From Pseudobutyrivibrio ruminis (GTDB taxonomy: Bacteria > Bacillota > Clostridia > Lachnospirales > Lachnospiraceae), in assembly GCA_015057315.1 (NCBI GenBank), contig SVER01000007.1, positions 1-64,000 on the forward strand: DNA of 64,000 bases, written 5' to 3'. Of the stretch, positions 52,075 through 60,255 are shown piece after piece; position 1 is the stretch's first letter; the number at the start of each line of letters is the position of its first letter. The notes beneath the pieces are model-generated. The model did not search any database. It was not told where the DNA came from and was given only the letters and a program-made list of their open reading frames with translations. The position numbers and the translations under genes are program-made.

Positions 52075-55000
52075 ATGCAACAACATTATAATTATAAAGA
52101 TGTAAAGTGGAAAGAACTAAAAACACAATCTGAAAAGAATGTTCAACAAGAACAAAATATTGGATTAAACCTGCAACAGAATATGAATATGCAGGAGAAT
52201 GTTGCTGCAAACAAAGAATCTGCTGTTGATTTTGATAAGAAACTGGTTAACAAGAAAATTTTGGATGAATTTAAAGAAGTTGCAGTTAAAGTAGGCCAAA
52301 CAGGGGATGATCTACTTAACCTATTGAAAACTGGTAAAGAGGATACAGCTGCAGGAATGCAGCTGTTTGATGCAATTGATAATGTTAAAAGTATTTTTAA
52401 TAGTTATAAAGAGGCGGATGTTTTAAAAGAAGCTAATAAAGAAGACAATAAACAAGAAGAGAACAGGCAAGTGGATTATGATAAAATTACCATAGGAACT
52501 ATTGTAGAAGCTATGGTACGTCTTTCTGAGTGTTCAAACGCTTATTATGATACTCATCGTGGCAAAAAATTCTTCAGTAATAATAGGCGCAAACAATTGG
52601 CAAAGGATTTTGTTAAGACATCTAACAGCTTTTTTGTGAAAACCAATCTAGTTATGGGGAAGCCTAAGAACAGTCCGGCTGTGCCTCCTGTTAATACATT
52701 AAAAAATAATTATCTACATAATAAAAAACTAGTGGACAAAAGGCTGGAAAAGCTCGCAGATGTTTACAAACAATGGGGAAAGAAATTAGGGGAAGAAGAG
52801 TGTAATGAAAGACAACGAATTGAAAAGAAAAGAAATCTATTTAAACCCTATGAAAACGATATTTTAATGTATCGGTCTGTCCGTAAAGTAGGCGATAATA
52901 AACTGATAGATAAAATCCTTAATGTATATGATGAATATCGTATGAAGGATGATATGCTTAATCGCTTAGAAAAGGTTCAAGATATTAAAGATAAACTTAG
53001 TGATCCTGTGGCGGAGTATCTTAAAGAGGAAGAGGCTAGGGAAAATGAAAGAGATAGGGAAGTAACTCTGTCTAATGAGCAGATGGACGCAGATCTAACA
53101 GATGAACAGCTAAGGGGAATTGAGGAATGTGATAAATTCTTCCTTAGGAATTTTCAAAACAAGGGTGTTTTTGGCTCAGTTGTAGGTATAAGAAATCAGC
53201 ATGATGAGATTATTAGCAAGCTTATGTCTATGTCTAAGCGTGAGAGGATGTTTATATATTATTTAATAGAGACTAGTGCAAGACACAAACCTCAGATATA
53301 TGATGTATATGCATCTCAGTTTGAATATGTTCCTAATTATAGTGAGCTGCGGGGTAAGATAAAGAAGACTCCTTTTAAAGTGATTTCTCACATGACAGGC
53401 AATTATGTAAATATGTATAAACTAACGGAAGCTATGCAAATTGTCCGTGATTATAAGGGAGTGTTAGAAACTACTGCAACTATTAAACAAGATGTTGCAA
53501 AGGCACAACAAAAGCGTGCACAACAGAAAGCGGAAGAGGATAGTGGTGCCTTAGTATTCCGAAATGAAGAAGAAAGAGTAAAAAATTTAATAGATGGTAG
53601 AAAGAATCTTCTTTCTGAGTTTATACTGGCAAACATAGAATATAAGAAATGTTTAGAAAAAGCTCTTAAAAATAAGAAGAAAAGTATAGCTCCCCAACTT
53701 AAAAATGAACTTACAATAGCCGGAAAACGCTGCGAAGCAGTAAGAAAAGAGCTTTTCGCGGCTGATGATGAATTAAAGCATGTTAAGGTTGTGGCAGATG
53801 AGAATGCCAATGCCAACGCAAACGCAAATGCCAACGCTAATGCCAATGCTAACGCTAATGCAAATGCCAACGCTAATGAAGAAGTAAAATATGATTCAGA
53901 ACTTAAATTATCTAATTCATCAGCCCCTCATACAACTAATTATAAAGAATTTACGAGTTATACTAAGGAAACCTTAAAATGGTCTAAAGATGCGAATAAA
54001 ATTAGTTCTAAGGTTCTTAAAGAATTTGGCCAAAGCTGGGGGCTTAGTGAAAGTGGACTAAAAGATTATAAATATGGTGCCAGTATTACTGGAGATGCGC
54101 TTACAGTATTTAGTTCCCTGCTTTCTGCTGTGTGCGGTTTTTCGGATCTAGCTAAGAACCATGCTAATATGCACTGGGGAGATTTTTTCTCTACTATTGT
54201 AAGTTCAACAAATAGTGTGGGAACTACAGGACTTAGTGTTGCTAAAATAACTGATACAGGAGTGCAAATATTCAAAGGGACCACAGAGACCATGGCCACT
54301 GGGGTTCTTAAAAATATAGGTACTGCCACTGCTGCTGTTTCATTAGGAGTTAATGGTTATAAAGCAATTTCTGGAGGAATTGATTATTTTTATAATTGTA
54401 CCAATGCTCAAAAGGCGTTTGACAAGAAAGAGAAAAAACATAGAGACACTATTACACAACTTGAAGGAAAGCAAGATAAAACCGAGGCTGAACAAAAACA
54501 GCTTGCTAAGCTTAAGCGAGAAAAAAGATACGACCAGAGTATGGCAAAACTCGTTGAAAAGCTTGGTAAACTTAAGGTTATGACAGCTACTGCTAATACT
54601 GTGATTAGTGGTTTGGCCTTAGCCAGCAATTTTGTACCTGGAATAGGACAAGCATTTATGGCAGTATTTTTGTTGGCTGGTGGTATTGGCGTATCCATAA
54701 GTGAAGCAAAGCGGCTGCGAGGTATTCGAAAAGAATTGTTCGATGACTTCATGGAAATGGGCAAAGTATCTCAGCAAGCAGACACTCTTTTGCAAACGAA
54801 GAAGCGTACAATTTATAAGAAAGATAAATATGATGAAAATCTTAGAAGAAAAATGGCGGCTGTTGCAGGCTATGCAGACATGAATTCAGCGGCAGACCAG
54901 ATTTGCAAAAAATTTGGAAGTTATGTATATAATAAATTATTCGCTTCCGTTGATGATGGAGGGGCTGAAGCTGAAGAAAAGAAGGCTTATATACAAATGG

Positions 55001-55083
55001 TAAAGGCATTGGGCTTGCCGTATGATAGTAAGAAGAAGATTCCACAAGAACATGTTATAGCAAGAAAACTCGCAGGTAAATAA
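52075..55083 (+). CDS. Large protein E with NA repeat and hydrophobic C-terminal region
   Basis: I start at 52075, behind GGGGGG at 52062-52067, giving 1002 residues. The first 570 residues are charged helix with coiled-coil character. At residues ~577-601 there are twelve Asn-Ala dipeptides. The C-terminal 400 residues include Gly/Ala/Thr-rich hydrophobic segments (TTGLSVAKITDTGVQIFKG, NVISGLALASNFVPGIGQAF, MAVFLLAGGIGVSI) broken by a Lys/Glu coil. These could insert into a membrane, as in translocators or pore-forming effectors. There is no signal peptide. The tail is basic and ends RKLAGK, unlike other large proteins here. The small gene behind it may encode its chaperone. Confidence 0.75.
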   Translation: MQQHYNYKDVKWKELKTQSEKNVQQEQNIGLNLQQNMNMQENVAANKESAVDFDKKLVNKKILDEFKEVAVKVGQTGDDLLNLLKTGKEDTAAGMQLFDAIDNVKSIFNSYKEADVLKEANKEDNKQEENRQVDYDKITIGTIVEAMVRLSECSNAYYDTHRGKKFFSNNRRKQLAKDFVKTSNSFFVKTNLVMGKPKNSPAVPPVNTLKNNYLHNKKLVDKRLEKLADVYKQWGKKLGEEECNERQRIEKKRNLFKPYENDILMYRSVRKVGDNKLIDKILNVYDEYRMKDDMLNRLEKVQDIKDKLSDPVAEYLKEEEARENERDREVTLSNEQMDADLTDEQLRGIEECDKFFLRNFQNKGVFGSVVGIRNQHDEIISKLMSMSKRERMFIYYLIETSARHKPQIYDVYASQFEYVPNYSELRGKIKKTPFKVISHMTGNYVNMYKLTEAMQIVRDYKGVLETTATIKQDVAKAQQKRAQQKAEEDSGALVFRNEEERVKNLIDGRKNLLSEFILANIEYKKCLEKALKNKKKSIAPQLKNELTIAGKRCEAVRKELFAADDELKHVKVVADENANANANANANANANANANANANANEEVKYDSELKLSNSSAPHTTNYKEFTSYTKETLKWSKDANKISSKVLKEFGQSWGLSESGLKDYKYGASITGDALTVFSSLLSAVCGFSDLAKNHANMHWGDFFSTIVSSTNSVGTTGLSVAKITDTGVQIFKGTTETMATGVLKNIGTATAAVSLGVNGYKAISGGIDYFYNCTNAQKAFDKKEKKHRDTITQLEGKQDKTEAEQKQLAKLKREKRYDQSMAKLVEKLGKLKVMTATANTVISGLALASNFVPGIGQAFMAVFLLAGGIGVSISEAKRLRGIRKELFDDFMEMGKVSQQADTLLQTKKRTIYKKDKYDENLRRKMAAVAGYADMNSAADQICKKFGSYVYNKLFASVDDGGAEAEEKKAYIQMVKALGLPYDSKKKIPQEHVIARKLAGK
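53803..53877 (+). repeat. Hexanucleotide repeat coding for Asn-Ala units
   Basis: Twelve units of AAY-GCN, with mixed codons, run from 53803 to 53874 and one further AAT follows. Unit length of six keeps the frame. The mixed codon use means that selection maintains the dipeptide and that the repeat is not a recent pure slippage product. Confidence 0.9.
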
Positions 55084-55098
55084 TAAGGAGGATAAAAA

Positions 55099-55647
55099 AT
55101 GAACGTCAAAGAATTGGAAAAGATGAGACATGAGATATTAGTGCAGATTTTGGATGATTTGACAGAAGAATTTTTTGCAGCCAATCTTAGCGAGAAGGAA
55201 AAAGAGGAAGATGTGGAGGTATTAAGGGTTATTTTTGATGACATGGGCTATGAAACTGGGTTAGATGCTATGGGTGAGTATGCATTTTTGCCAATTCATA
55301 CCACAGAGGATGAAGTACAGTATTTTTCTTCTGCTATTATCATTGCGGACACTATCGAAAAGCAGAATCTTCCTAAGCTATATGAGGCTATGTCAATTCT
55401 TAATTTCTATATGCAATGTGGCGCTTATTGTATAGACAAGGATAAACAGGTATTGGCATATAAGCTGACAACACCACTGCCTATAGGTCTTTCTAAGGAG
55501 GATTTGTATCAGCAGGTAAATATATGCATGGGTAATTCGGTTGCTGTTACAGATCAGTATTGCGATTTAATACTTCGTGTTAATGAGGGCTCACTTGATA
55601 TTCCGGATATGCTTAATGAGCTTGGTATCTATGAAGAAAATTCTTAA
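55099..55647 (+). CDS. YbjN-like small acidic protein; possible secretion chaperone
   Basis: The 182-residue acidic protein has an alpha/beta layout with strands at YAFLPIHTTEDEVQYFSSAII and CGAYCIDKDKQVLAYKLTTPLP, then a helix and a terminal NEGSLDIPDMLNELG. The pattern is like YbjN, whose fold resembles type III secretion chaperones. This is a weak visual match. It follows gene E by 15 bases behind a good AAGGAGG site. Small acidic proteins encoded straight after an effector gene are often its dedicated chaperone, which is the most useful hypothesis here. Confidence 0.6.
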   Translation: MNVKELEKMRHEILVQILDDLTEEFFAANLSEKEKEEDVEVLRVIFDDMGYETGLDAMGEYAFLPIHTTEDEVQYFSSAIIIADTIEKQNLPKLYEAMSILNFYMQCGAYCIDKDKQVLAYKLTTPLPIGLSKEDLYQQVNICMGNSVAVTDQYCDLILRVNEGSLDIPDMLNELGIYEENS

Positions 55648-55706
55648 ATCTAATATACATAGTAAAAATGATTAGGTTACCTATTCATCCTCCCATCTAC
55701 TTGTGG

Positions 55707-55712
55707 TAAAAT
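55707..55712 (+). promoter_or_regulatory. Candidate extended -10 promoter of pfp
   Basis: TGGTAAAAT gives an extended -10 (TAAAAT at 55707-55712) about 45 bases before the pfp start. No good -35 is visible. It suggests that pfp has its own transcription start inside the block. Confidence 0.35.
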
Positions 55713-55756
55713 AACCATTAGTAAGCTCTTAGTAGCAAATGATGGGAGGATATATC

Positions 55757-56968
55757 ATGGGTAACGCAATTGTCGCACAGTCAGGTGGTCCTACTGTTGC
55801 AATTAATGCCAGCCTTGCTGGAGTCATCGAGGGAGCACTTGCTTCAAAATACGATAATATCTACGGTTCCTTAAATGGAATCCTCGGTATCAAAGATGAT
55901 AATGTCATCGACCTTGGCAAAATCGCTAATTCAGATCCAAATTTTATCAAACAACTTAAGACAACACCTGCTATGTTTTTAGGTTCATGTCGTTTCAAGC
56001 TACCTAGTGTAGAATCAAATGACCCTATCTACAAGCATCTCTTTGAGCAGTTCGATAGATACAATATCGACGCATTTTTCTATATCGGCGGAAACGATTC
56101 TATGGATACCGTTGATAAGCTTTCTGCTTATGCAAAGCAAATCGATTCACATATCAGATTTATTGGAGTCCCTAAAACAATTGATAATGACCTTTGTGTA
56201 ACTGACCATACACCTGGTTTTGGTTCAGCTGCTAAATACATTGCCACTACCACAATGGAAGTAGTGTACGACGCTAAGATTTACAATTCTCCTAGCGTAA
56301 CTATTATCGAGGTAATGGGACGTGATGCAGGTTGGCTTACAGCAGCTACTTCCCTTGCAAGAAATGAATATTGTGCAGGTCCGGATTTAATATATTTACC
56401 TGAGGTACCTTTTAATACTGAGATTTTTGTTAACGATTTGTCTCGCCTTCTTAAGGAAAAGACTAATATCGTAGTTGCTGTTTCAGAAGGAATCAGAGAT
56501 GCAGCAGGAGAGTACATTTCTGCATCTACAGGCACACTTGATAACTTTGGACATGCTCAGCTTTCCGGGGCAGGCAAGACTCTTGAATATCTTGTTAAGG
56601 ATCGCCTTGGCTGCAAGTGCCGCTCTATCGAGGTAAATGTATTGCAGCGTGCAGCAGCTCACATCAGTTCTCTTACAGATATCTTAGAATCTGTAGAGCT
56701 TGGTAAGAATGGTGTTAAGTTCGCTGAAGAGGGTGTAACTGGTGCTATGGTAATACTGAAGCGCACAAGCAATGAGCCATATACTGTAGAATACGATTAT
56801 GCTAAGATTCATGATATTGCAAACGAGGCCAAGGAAGTGCCTAAGGAGTGGATTAATTCATCACATAATTGGGTAACAGAGGAAATGATAGAATACTTAA
56901 AGCCACTTGTTCTTGGTGAGCCAAAGCTTGAATATGAAAATGGTCTTCCAGTGTATGTAACTATGTAA
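55757..56968 (+). CDS. pfp: Pyrophosphate-dependent 6-phosphofructokinase
   Basis: This enzyme makes fructose-1,6-bisphosphate in glycolysis with PPi as donor. The start is the third ATG, at 55757, because GGGAGG (55744-55749) lies before it; two earlier ATGs overlap that site. The 403-residue product has GGNDSMDT, with Asp where ATP-dependent enzymes have Gly, and PKTIDND, with the Lys characteristic of PPi-dependent enzymes, followed by HTPGFGSAAKY. Substrate-binding MGRDAGWL is intact. It is a core gene of the lineage and looks out of place between the large-protein genes; it has its own terminator. Confidence 0.95.
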   Translation: MGNAIVAQSGGPTVAINASLAGVIEGALASKYDNIYGSLNGILGIKDDNVIDLGKIANSDPNFIKQLKTTPAMFLGSCRFKLPSVESNDPIYKHLFEQFDRYNIDAFFYIGGNDSMDTVDKLSAYAKQIDSHIRFIGVPKTIDNDLCVTDHTPGFGSAAKYIATTTMEVVYDAKIYNSPSVTIIEVMGRDAGWLTAATSLARNEYCAGPDLIYLPEVPFNTEIFVNDLSRLLKEKTNIVVAVSEGIRDAAGEYISASTGTLDNFGHAQLSGAGKTLEYLVKDRLGCKCRSIEVNVLQRAAAHISSLTDILESVELGKNGVKFAEEGVTGAMVILKRTSNEPYTVEYDYAKIHDIANEAKEVPKEWINSSHNWVTEEMIEYLKPLVLGEPKLEYENGLPVYVTM

Positions 56969-56981
56969 AATAATTAATTAA

Positions 56982-57017
56982 CAGAGTCAGTAGGTTTTTA
57001 TACTTGCTGGCTCTTTT
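56982..57017 (+). terminator. Terminator after pfp
   Basis: CAGAGTCAGTAGG and CTTGCTGGCTCT pair around a short T-rich loop (with G-T pairs) and run into TTTTTAG. It ends the pfp unit. Confidence 0.72.
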
Positions 57018-57061
57018 TAGTACCATAAAAGTGTAGTTGTTAGAGAGTAATTAACTCTGAC

Positions 57062-57090
57062 ATCTGCACTTATTTTGATTGCAGATTTTT
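57062..57090 (+). terminator. Second hairpin before B2
   Basis: ATCTGCA (57062-57068) pairs with TGCAGAT (57080-57086) and is followed by a short T run and ATTG. It may be a back-up terminator for pfp, or a remnant. The 207-base gap from 56969 to 57175 holds only this hairpin, the pfp terminator and the leader element. Confidence 0.45.
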
Positions 57091-57107
57091 ATTGTTAGCT
57101 GCAACTA

Positions 57108-57163
57108 TTTTTATATTGGCAAGGTATTTAGTATATAGGTTCAATCTATAGGAGAGGGTTTAG
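57108..57163 (+). promoter_or_regulatory. Leader element shared with A1
   Basis: TTTTTATATTGGCAAGGTATTT followed, 29 bases after the start of GGTATT, by GAGAGGGTTTAG matches 15916-15970 upstream of A1. B2 and A1 are otherwise unrelated genes, so the shared upstream sequence points to common control. See the A1 entry for what can and cannot be said about a promoter. Confidence 0.5.
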
Positions 57164-57175
57164 AGAGGTGATAAT

Positions 57176-60103
57176 ATGCCAAAAAAAAATATAGCAAAAG
57201 AAAAAAAGCCAGAAGTATTTAATGACCAGGAATTATTAGAAATACGAGCTGTAATAGAGCTAATCAAAAAGAGAGTGGGAAAAAACTATAAAGAAGTTGA
57301 TTTAAAGAATCTACAGGTTTATATTAATCAGCTAAATAAATATATGGAAGGCGATAACTATGGAAAATGGATGGGTAGCCGACAAAGTGAAGAAGATAAA
57401 TTTACCATTTTGAATGCTATGACTGGGATAAAAGTCCAATTGATGAAGGAATTACAGGCAAGAAGCTCAGTGTCACTGGATAATTTTAAAAATAAAGGTC
57501 AGTACAAGTCTACGATGCCATTAAACATAAAGGAACAGCCTTACTCTTCATTTGTTGATAGAGATTCTAAGATATATATATTAGAGGGGGAGTATCATAA
57601 TCTTGTAGATGAATTATGTGCTAAACACGAAAAAGAGCTGATTGATTATACAAACCTGCAAGCAAATTCAGATAACAAGGTAATAAATATATCTCAGGAG
57701 GATATAGAAAAGAAGGCTAAGGAAATTGCCAAAGAAAATAAACGATATAAAGATGCCTCAGGTAGGCTTGAAGAAATAAATGAATGGCAAAATATGTATA
57801 AAGCCTATGAAGAAGATAAATTAAAAGAACAAGCATATAGGAAAAGTAAGTACTACAAAGAATTTGAAAAGTACTCTAAGAAGAATGCAACATTTTTATT
57901 TGGCAAATTTAATCAGCTTAATACCGAAAAAGAAAATTTAGAATTAGAAATAAATAACATATTAGCAAACACTAGAGCTGATGCTGAAAAACTGCTAACT
58001 AATTTGGCTGAGGGAAATGAGAATGCAAAAAAAGAAAATGCGTTGAAGGATAAGTTTGCCCAGGTAAATAATGCTGTTTTGCTTGAACTGGAGACTCAAA
58101 TTAAGGAGATTGTAAAACAAAAAAAGGAAGCGATAAAGGACATTTCTAAAAAGTTTGATGAAGATATAAAGATTCAAATGAAAATAATAAATGAAGATTT
58201 GTTTTCACAATCAGACTTAATTAAAATATCTGTTACCTTAAAACAGATTAAAGATGCTACTAGAGAGGCTGGGAATATTCATAAATTGCAAAATAAAACT
58301 TTTCTAAAGAAACTTTTCGAAAATTATCCAGTATACTATGTGCTTGGTAATAAATTCAAAAAAGAACATCCTGTTGAATGGAAAACAGCCGTAAATTTGG
58401 CATTAGATGATAATGAAAGAGGTGAGATTTATAGGGATATATTGAATCTTGAAAATATGCTATCAGCTTTAGAGGCAGATCTTAATATTTATAATAATGA
58501 AAGATGGGAACAGTATAATAGGAATTATCCTGAACGTACATCAAATAGACCATTTTATCCTTTTGCAATCAGTAAAAAAGCTTATGAAGATGTGGTGGGA
58601 AAGGATATACGACATATAGTTACAAAGGATTTTTTTCAGTATGCTGTAGATGAACACTGCGAGAAGTATTTTGACAAATACAAAAAACTGGTTGAACAGG
58701 CTGCTAAAGAACGAGATGATGCAGTAAATAACATAAGGAGAAATATAGATAAAGCTGCTGCTAAAGCTATTTTTAACAACGAGGAATATAAAATAATTAC
58801 CGATAGAGAAAAAGAATTAGCTGAACAAAAGCTGGCAGTTCAAAAGAAATATAAGAATGATGAAGCTGCTAGAAATGAGGCTTTAGAAACAATCAATAAT
58901 CAGGAGGCAGAGCTTACACGTTCTAGGAATCAGCTGGTTGCAAGGGTGCTAAAACAGGTTGACGAGGAAGAGATAAAGGCAGTGGCGGCAGAGCTAAAAA
59001 GGATACAGGATAATTATGCTGCAAAAGTACAACCGGCATTATCTAAGATGGATGACGAAATAAATAATGCTGTTTTGCTGGATTTATCTAAGAGACTTGA
59101 AGCCTGTAATAAAAAGCTTAACACTAGTGCTCAAAAATTTTATAAAGAAGAGATTGTTGGCGAGGTTTTAGCTCGTGAGGAAGAAGCAGAAATAGAGCAT
59201 GATCAAAATGATATAGCCATAAATGAGGAGCCTTTTGTAGAACCTGTTGTGGAAGATAATATCTATGTAAGAGACATTAGAGAAAAGCCTAAAACCGGTT
59301 TAGCTTTGCAGATAGCTTTGCGTCAGGAGGAAGTTGACTCTTATGAAAGCACTTTTTATCATGATAAATTGTATGATTGGAATGCTAAGAAGGAACAGTT
59401 TGATGCAATAATGGGCATTTATAGTCTTTTAAAGAAAAATAAAAAGACTGGGTTAACAGGAAATAGCAAGGAGTATAATAATCTAATTAAGGAATTAGAT
59501 GAATTCAAAAAAGGATTAGTAGAGGGTGGCTGGTACGATGCAGTGAAGAACCTTTGGGAAGTTAGAGATGCACACCAATTAAACAATGATGATAACATCA
59601 AATTAACAAAAGTTTGTACGAAACTGGACAGGGTTTATAAGGCAGCAGAAAAATATATGATTGCAAAGGGACCAGAGAATAAGCATTGGGGACATGGAAA
59701 AACCAGATATGACCTTACATATTTACTATGTACTAATATTTATCGAAACGGTGGAAAAGTAGCCTTAGGCAAGTCAATCATAGGGCGAATGGAAAAGGAA
59801 TTGGCTGCCGGGAAAACTGAAGAATCAATCTATAATCCTGAAATTGTAGATTTAGCGGATGTTGAGAGAAAATATGAAAAGGTAATTGAAGAAGAAGTGG
59901 GGTCTACCAGGCTAGGAACTGGTACACGTAGTAAAATTGCCTATGAAAGAAGTCAATATAAAAAAAGTGGTAAGCTTGACATTGATATAGAGGTCAGAAG
60001 TGATGATGCAAAAGATCTTTCACGTTTAGCTTCTAAGCCTAAAAAAGCCCAGGAAAATGTAGAGATAAAGGAAATGAAATTAGATGATTTCATGAAAATG
60101 TAA
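57176..60103 (+). CDS. Large coiled-coil protein B2, paralogue of B1
   Basis: The 975-residue protein is dominated by charged coiled coil (residues ~1-740) with many Lys/Glu/Asn. Residues ~745-920 form the domain shared with B1: GLTGNSKEYNNLIKELDEF, KLDRVYKAAEKYMIAKGPE, HWGHGKTRYDLTYLLCTNIYRNGG and a final AAGKTEES. It has no signal peptide or membrane helix. The last residues are KLDDFMKM, without the Gly-Pro-Asn tail of B1. GAGAGG-TG precedes the ATG. It is the last large-protein gene, isolated behind pfp, with a leader like that of A1 and its own terminator. Confidence 0.78.
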   Translation: MPKKNIAKEKKPEVFNDQELLEIRAVIELIKKRVGKNYKEVDLKNLQVYINQLNKYMEGDNYGKWMGSRQSEEDKFTILNAMTGIKVQLMKELQARSSVSLDNFKNKGQYKSTMPLNIKEQPYSSFVDRDSKIYILEGEYHNLVDELCAKHEKELIDYTNLQANSDNKVINISQEDIEKKAKEIAKENKRYKDASGRLEEINEWQNMYKAYEEDKLKEQAYRKSKYYKEFEKYSKKNATFLFGKFNQLNTEKENLELEINNILANTRADAEKLLTNLAEGNENAKKENALKDKFAQVNNAVLLELETQIKEIVKQKKEAIKDISKKFDEDIKIQMKIINEDLFSQSDLIKISVTLKQIKDATREAGNIHKLQNKTFLKKLFENYPVYYVLGNKFKKEHPVEWKTAVNLALDDNERGEIYRDILNLENMLSALEADLNIYNNERWEQYNRNYPERTSNRPFYPFAISKKAYEDVVGKDIRHIVTKDFFQYAVDEHCEKYFDKYKKLVEQAAKERDDAVNNIRRNIDKAAAKAIFNNEEYKIITDREKELAEQKLAVQKKYKNDEAARNEALETINNQEAELTRSRNQLVARVLKQVDEEEIKAVAAELKRIQDNYAAKVQPALSKMDDEINNAVLLDLSKRLEACNKKLNTSAQKFYKEEIVGEVLAREEEAEIEHDQNDIAINEEPFVEPVVEDNIYVRDIREKPKTGLALQIALRQEEVDSYESTFYHDKLYDWNAKKEQFDAIMGIYSLLKKNKKTGLTGNSKEYNNLIKELDEFKKGLVEGGWYDAVKNLWEVRDAHQLNNDDNIKLTKVCTKLDRVYKAAEKYMIAKGPENKHWGHGKTRYDLTYLLCTNIYRNGGKVALGKSIIGRMEKELAAGKTEESIYNPEIVDLADVERKYEKVIEEEVGSTRLGTGTRSKIAYERSQYKKSGKLDIDIEVRSDDAKDLSRLASKPKKAQENVEIKEMKLDDFMKM

Positions 60104-60130
60104 GGTGTAATATTGCAGGTAAATTAATAA

Positions 60131-60169
60131 AGAGAGTTAGTTGGTGGATGCCAGCTAACTCTCTTGTTT
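60131..60169 (+). terminator. Terminator after B2
   Basis: AGAGAGTTAG-TTGG pairs with CCAG-CTAACTCTCT around TGGATG, and TTGTTTG follows. The long stem makes it a strong intrinsic terminator; it closes the block. Confidence 0.82.
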
Positions 60170-60189
60170 GTACTGCTTTATTTGGGGAC

Positions 60190-60240
60190 TTGAAAGCACT
60201 ATCAAATGATAGTATAATACTATTACTATCAAATGATAGT
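60190..60240 (+). promoter_or_regulatory. Toxin-antitoxin promoter with two operators
   Basis: TTGAAA (60190-60195) and TATAAT (60213-60218) are 17 bases apart. A perfect inverted repeat ACTATCA-AA-TGATAGT occurs twice, at 60198-60213 in the spacer and at 60225-60240 just after the start of transcription. Centres are 27 bases apart. This arrangement suits autorepression by the HTH-containing antitoxin encoded by the second gene. Confidence 0.85.
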
Positions 60241-60255
60241 AAAGGAGACCCTGTT

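Noticed and set aside
53451-53870. Minus-strand frame with Ala-Leu/Ala-Phe repeats
   Set aside because: Mirror of the Asn-Ala repeat in gene E.
53803-53877. CRISPR-like short repeats
   Set aside because: Units are six bases, contiguous, coding and without spacers; they are a dipeptide repeat.
20565-55647. Integrative conjugative element
   Set aside because: No relaxase, integrase, excisionase, replication gene or flanking att repeat was seen in the block, although elements outside the window cannot be excluded.
60148-60255. Longer N-terminus for the MqsR-like toxin
   Set aside because: This stretch contains the B2 terminator arm, the -35 and -10 and both operators; the ATG at 60256 has AAAGGAG.
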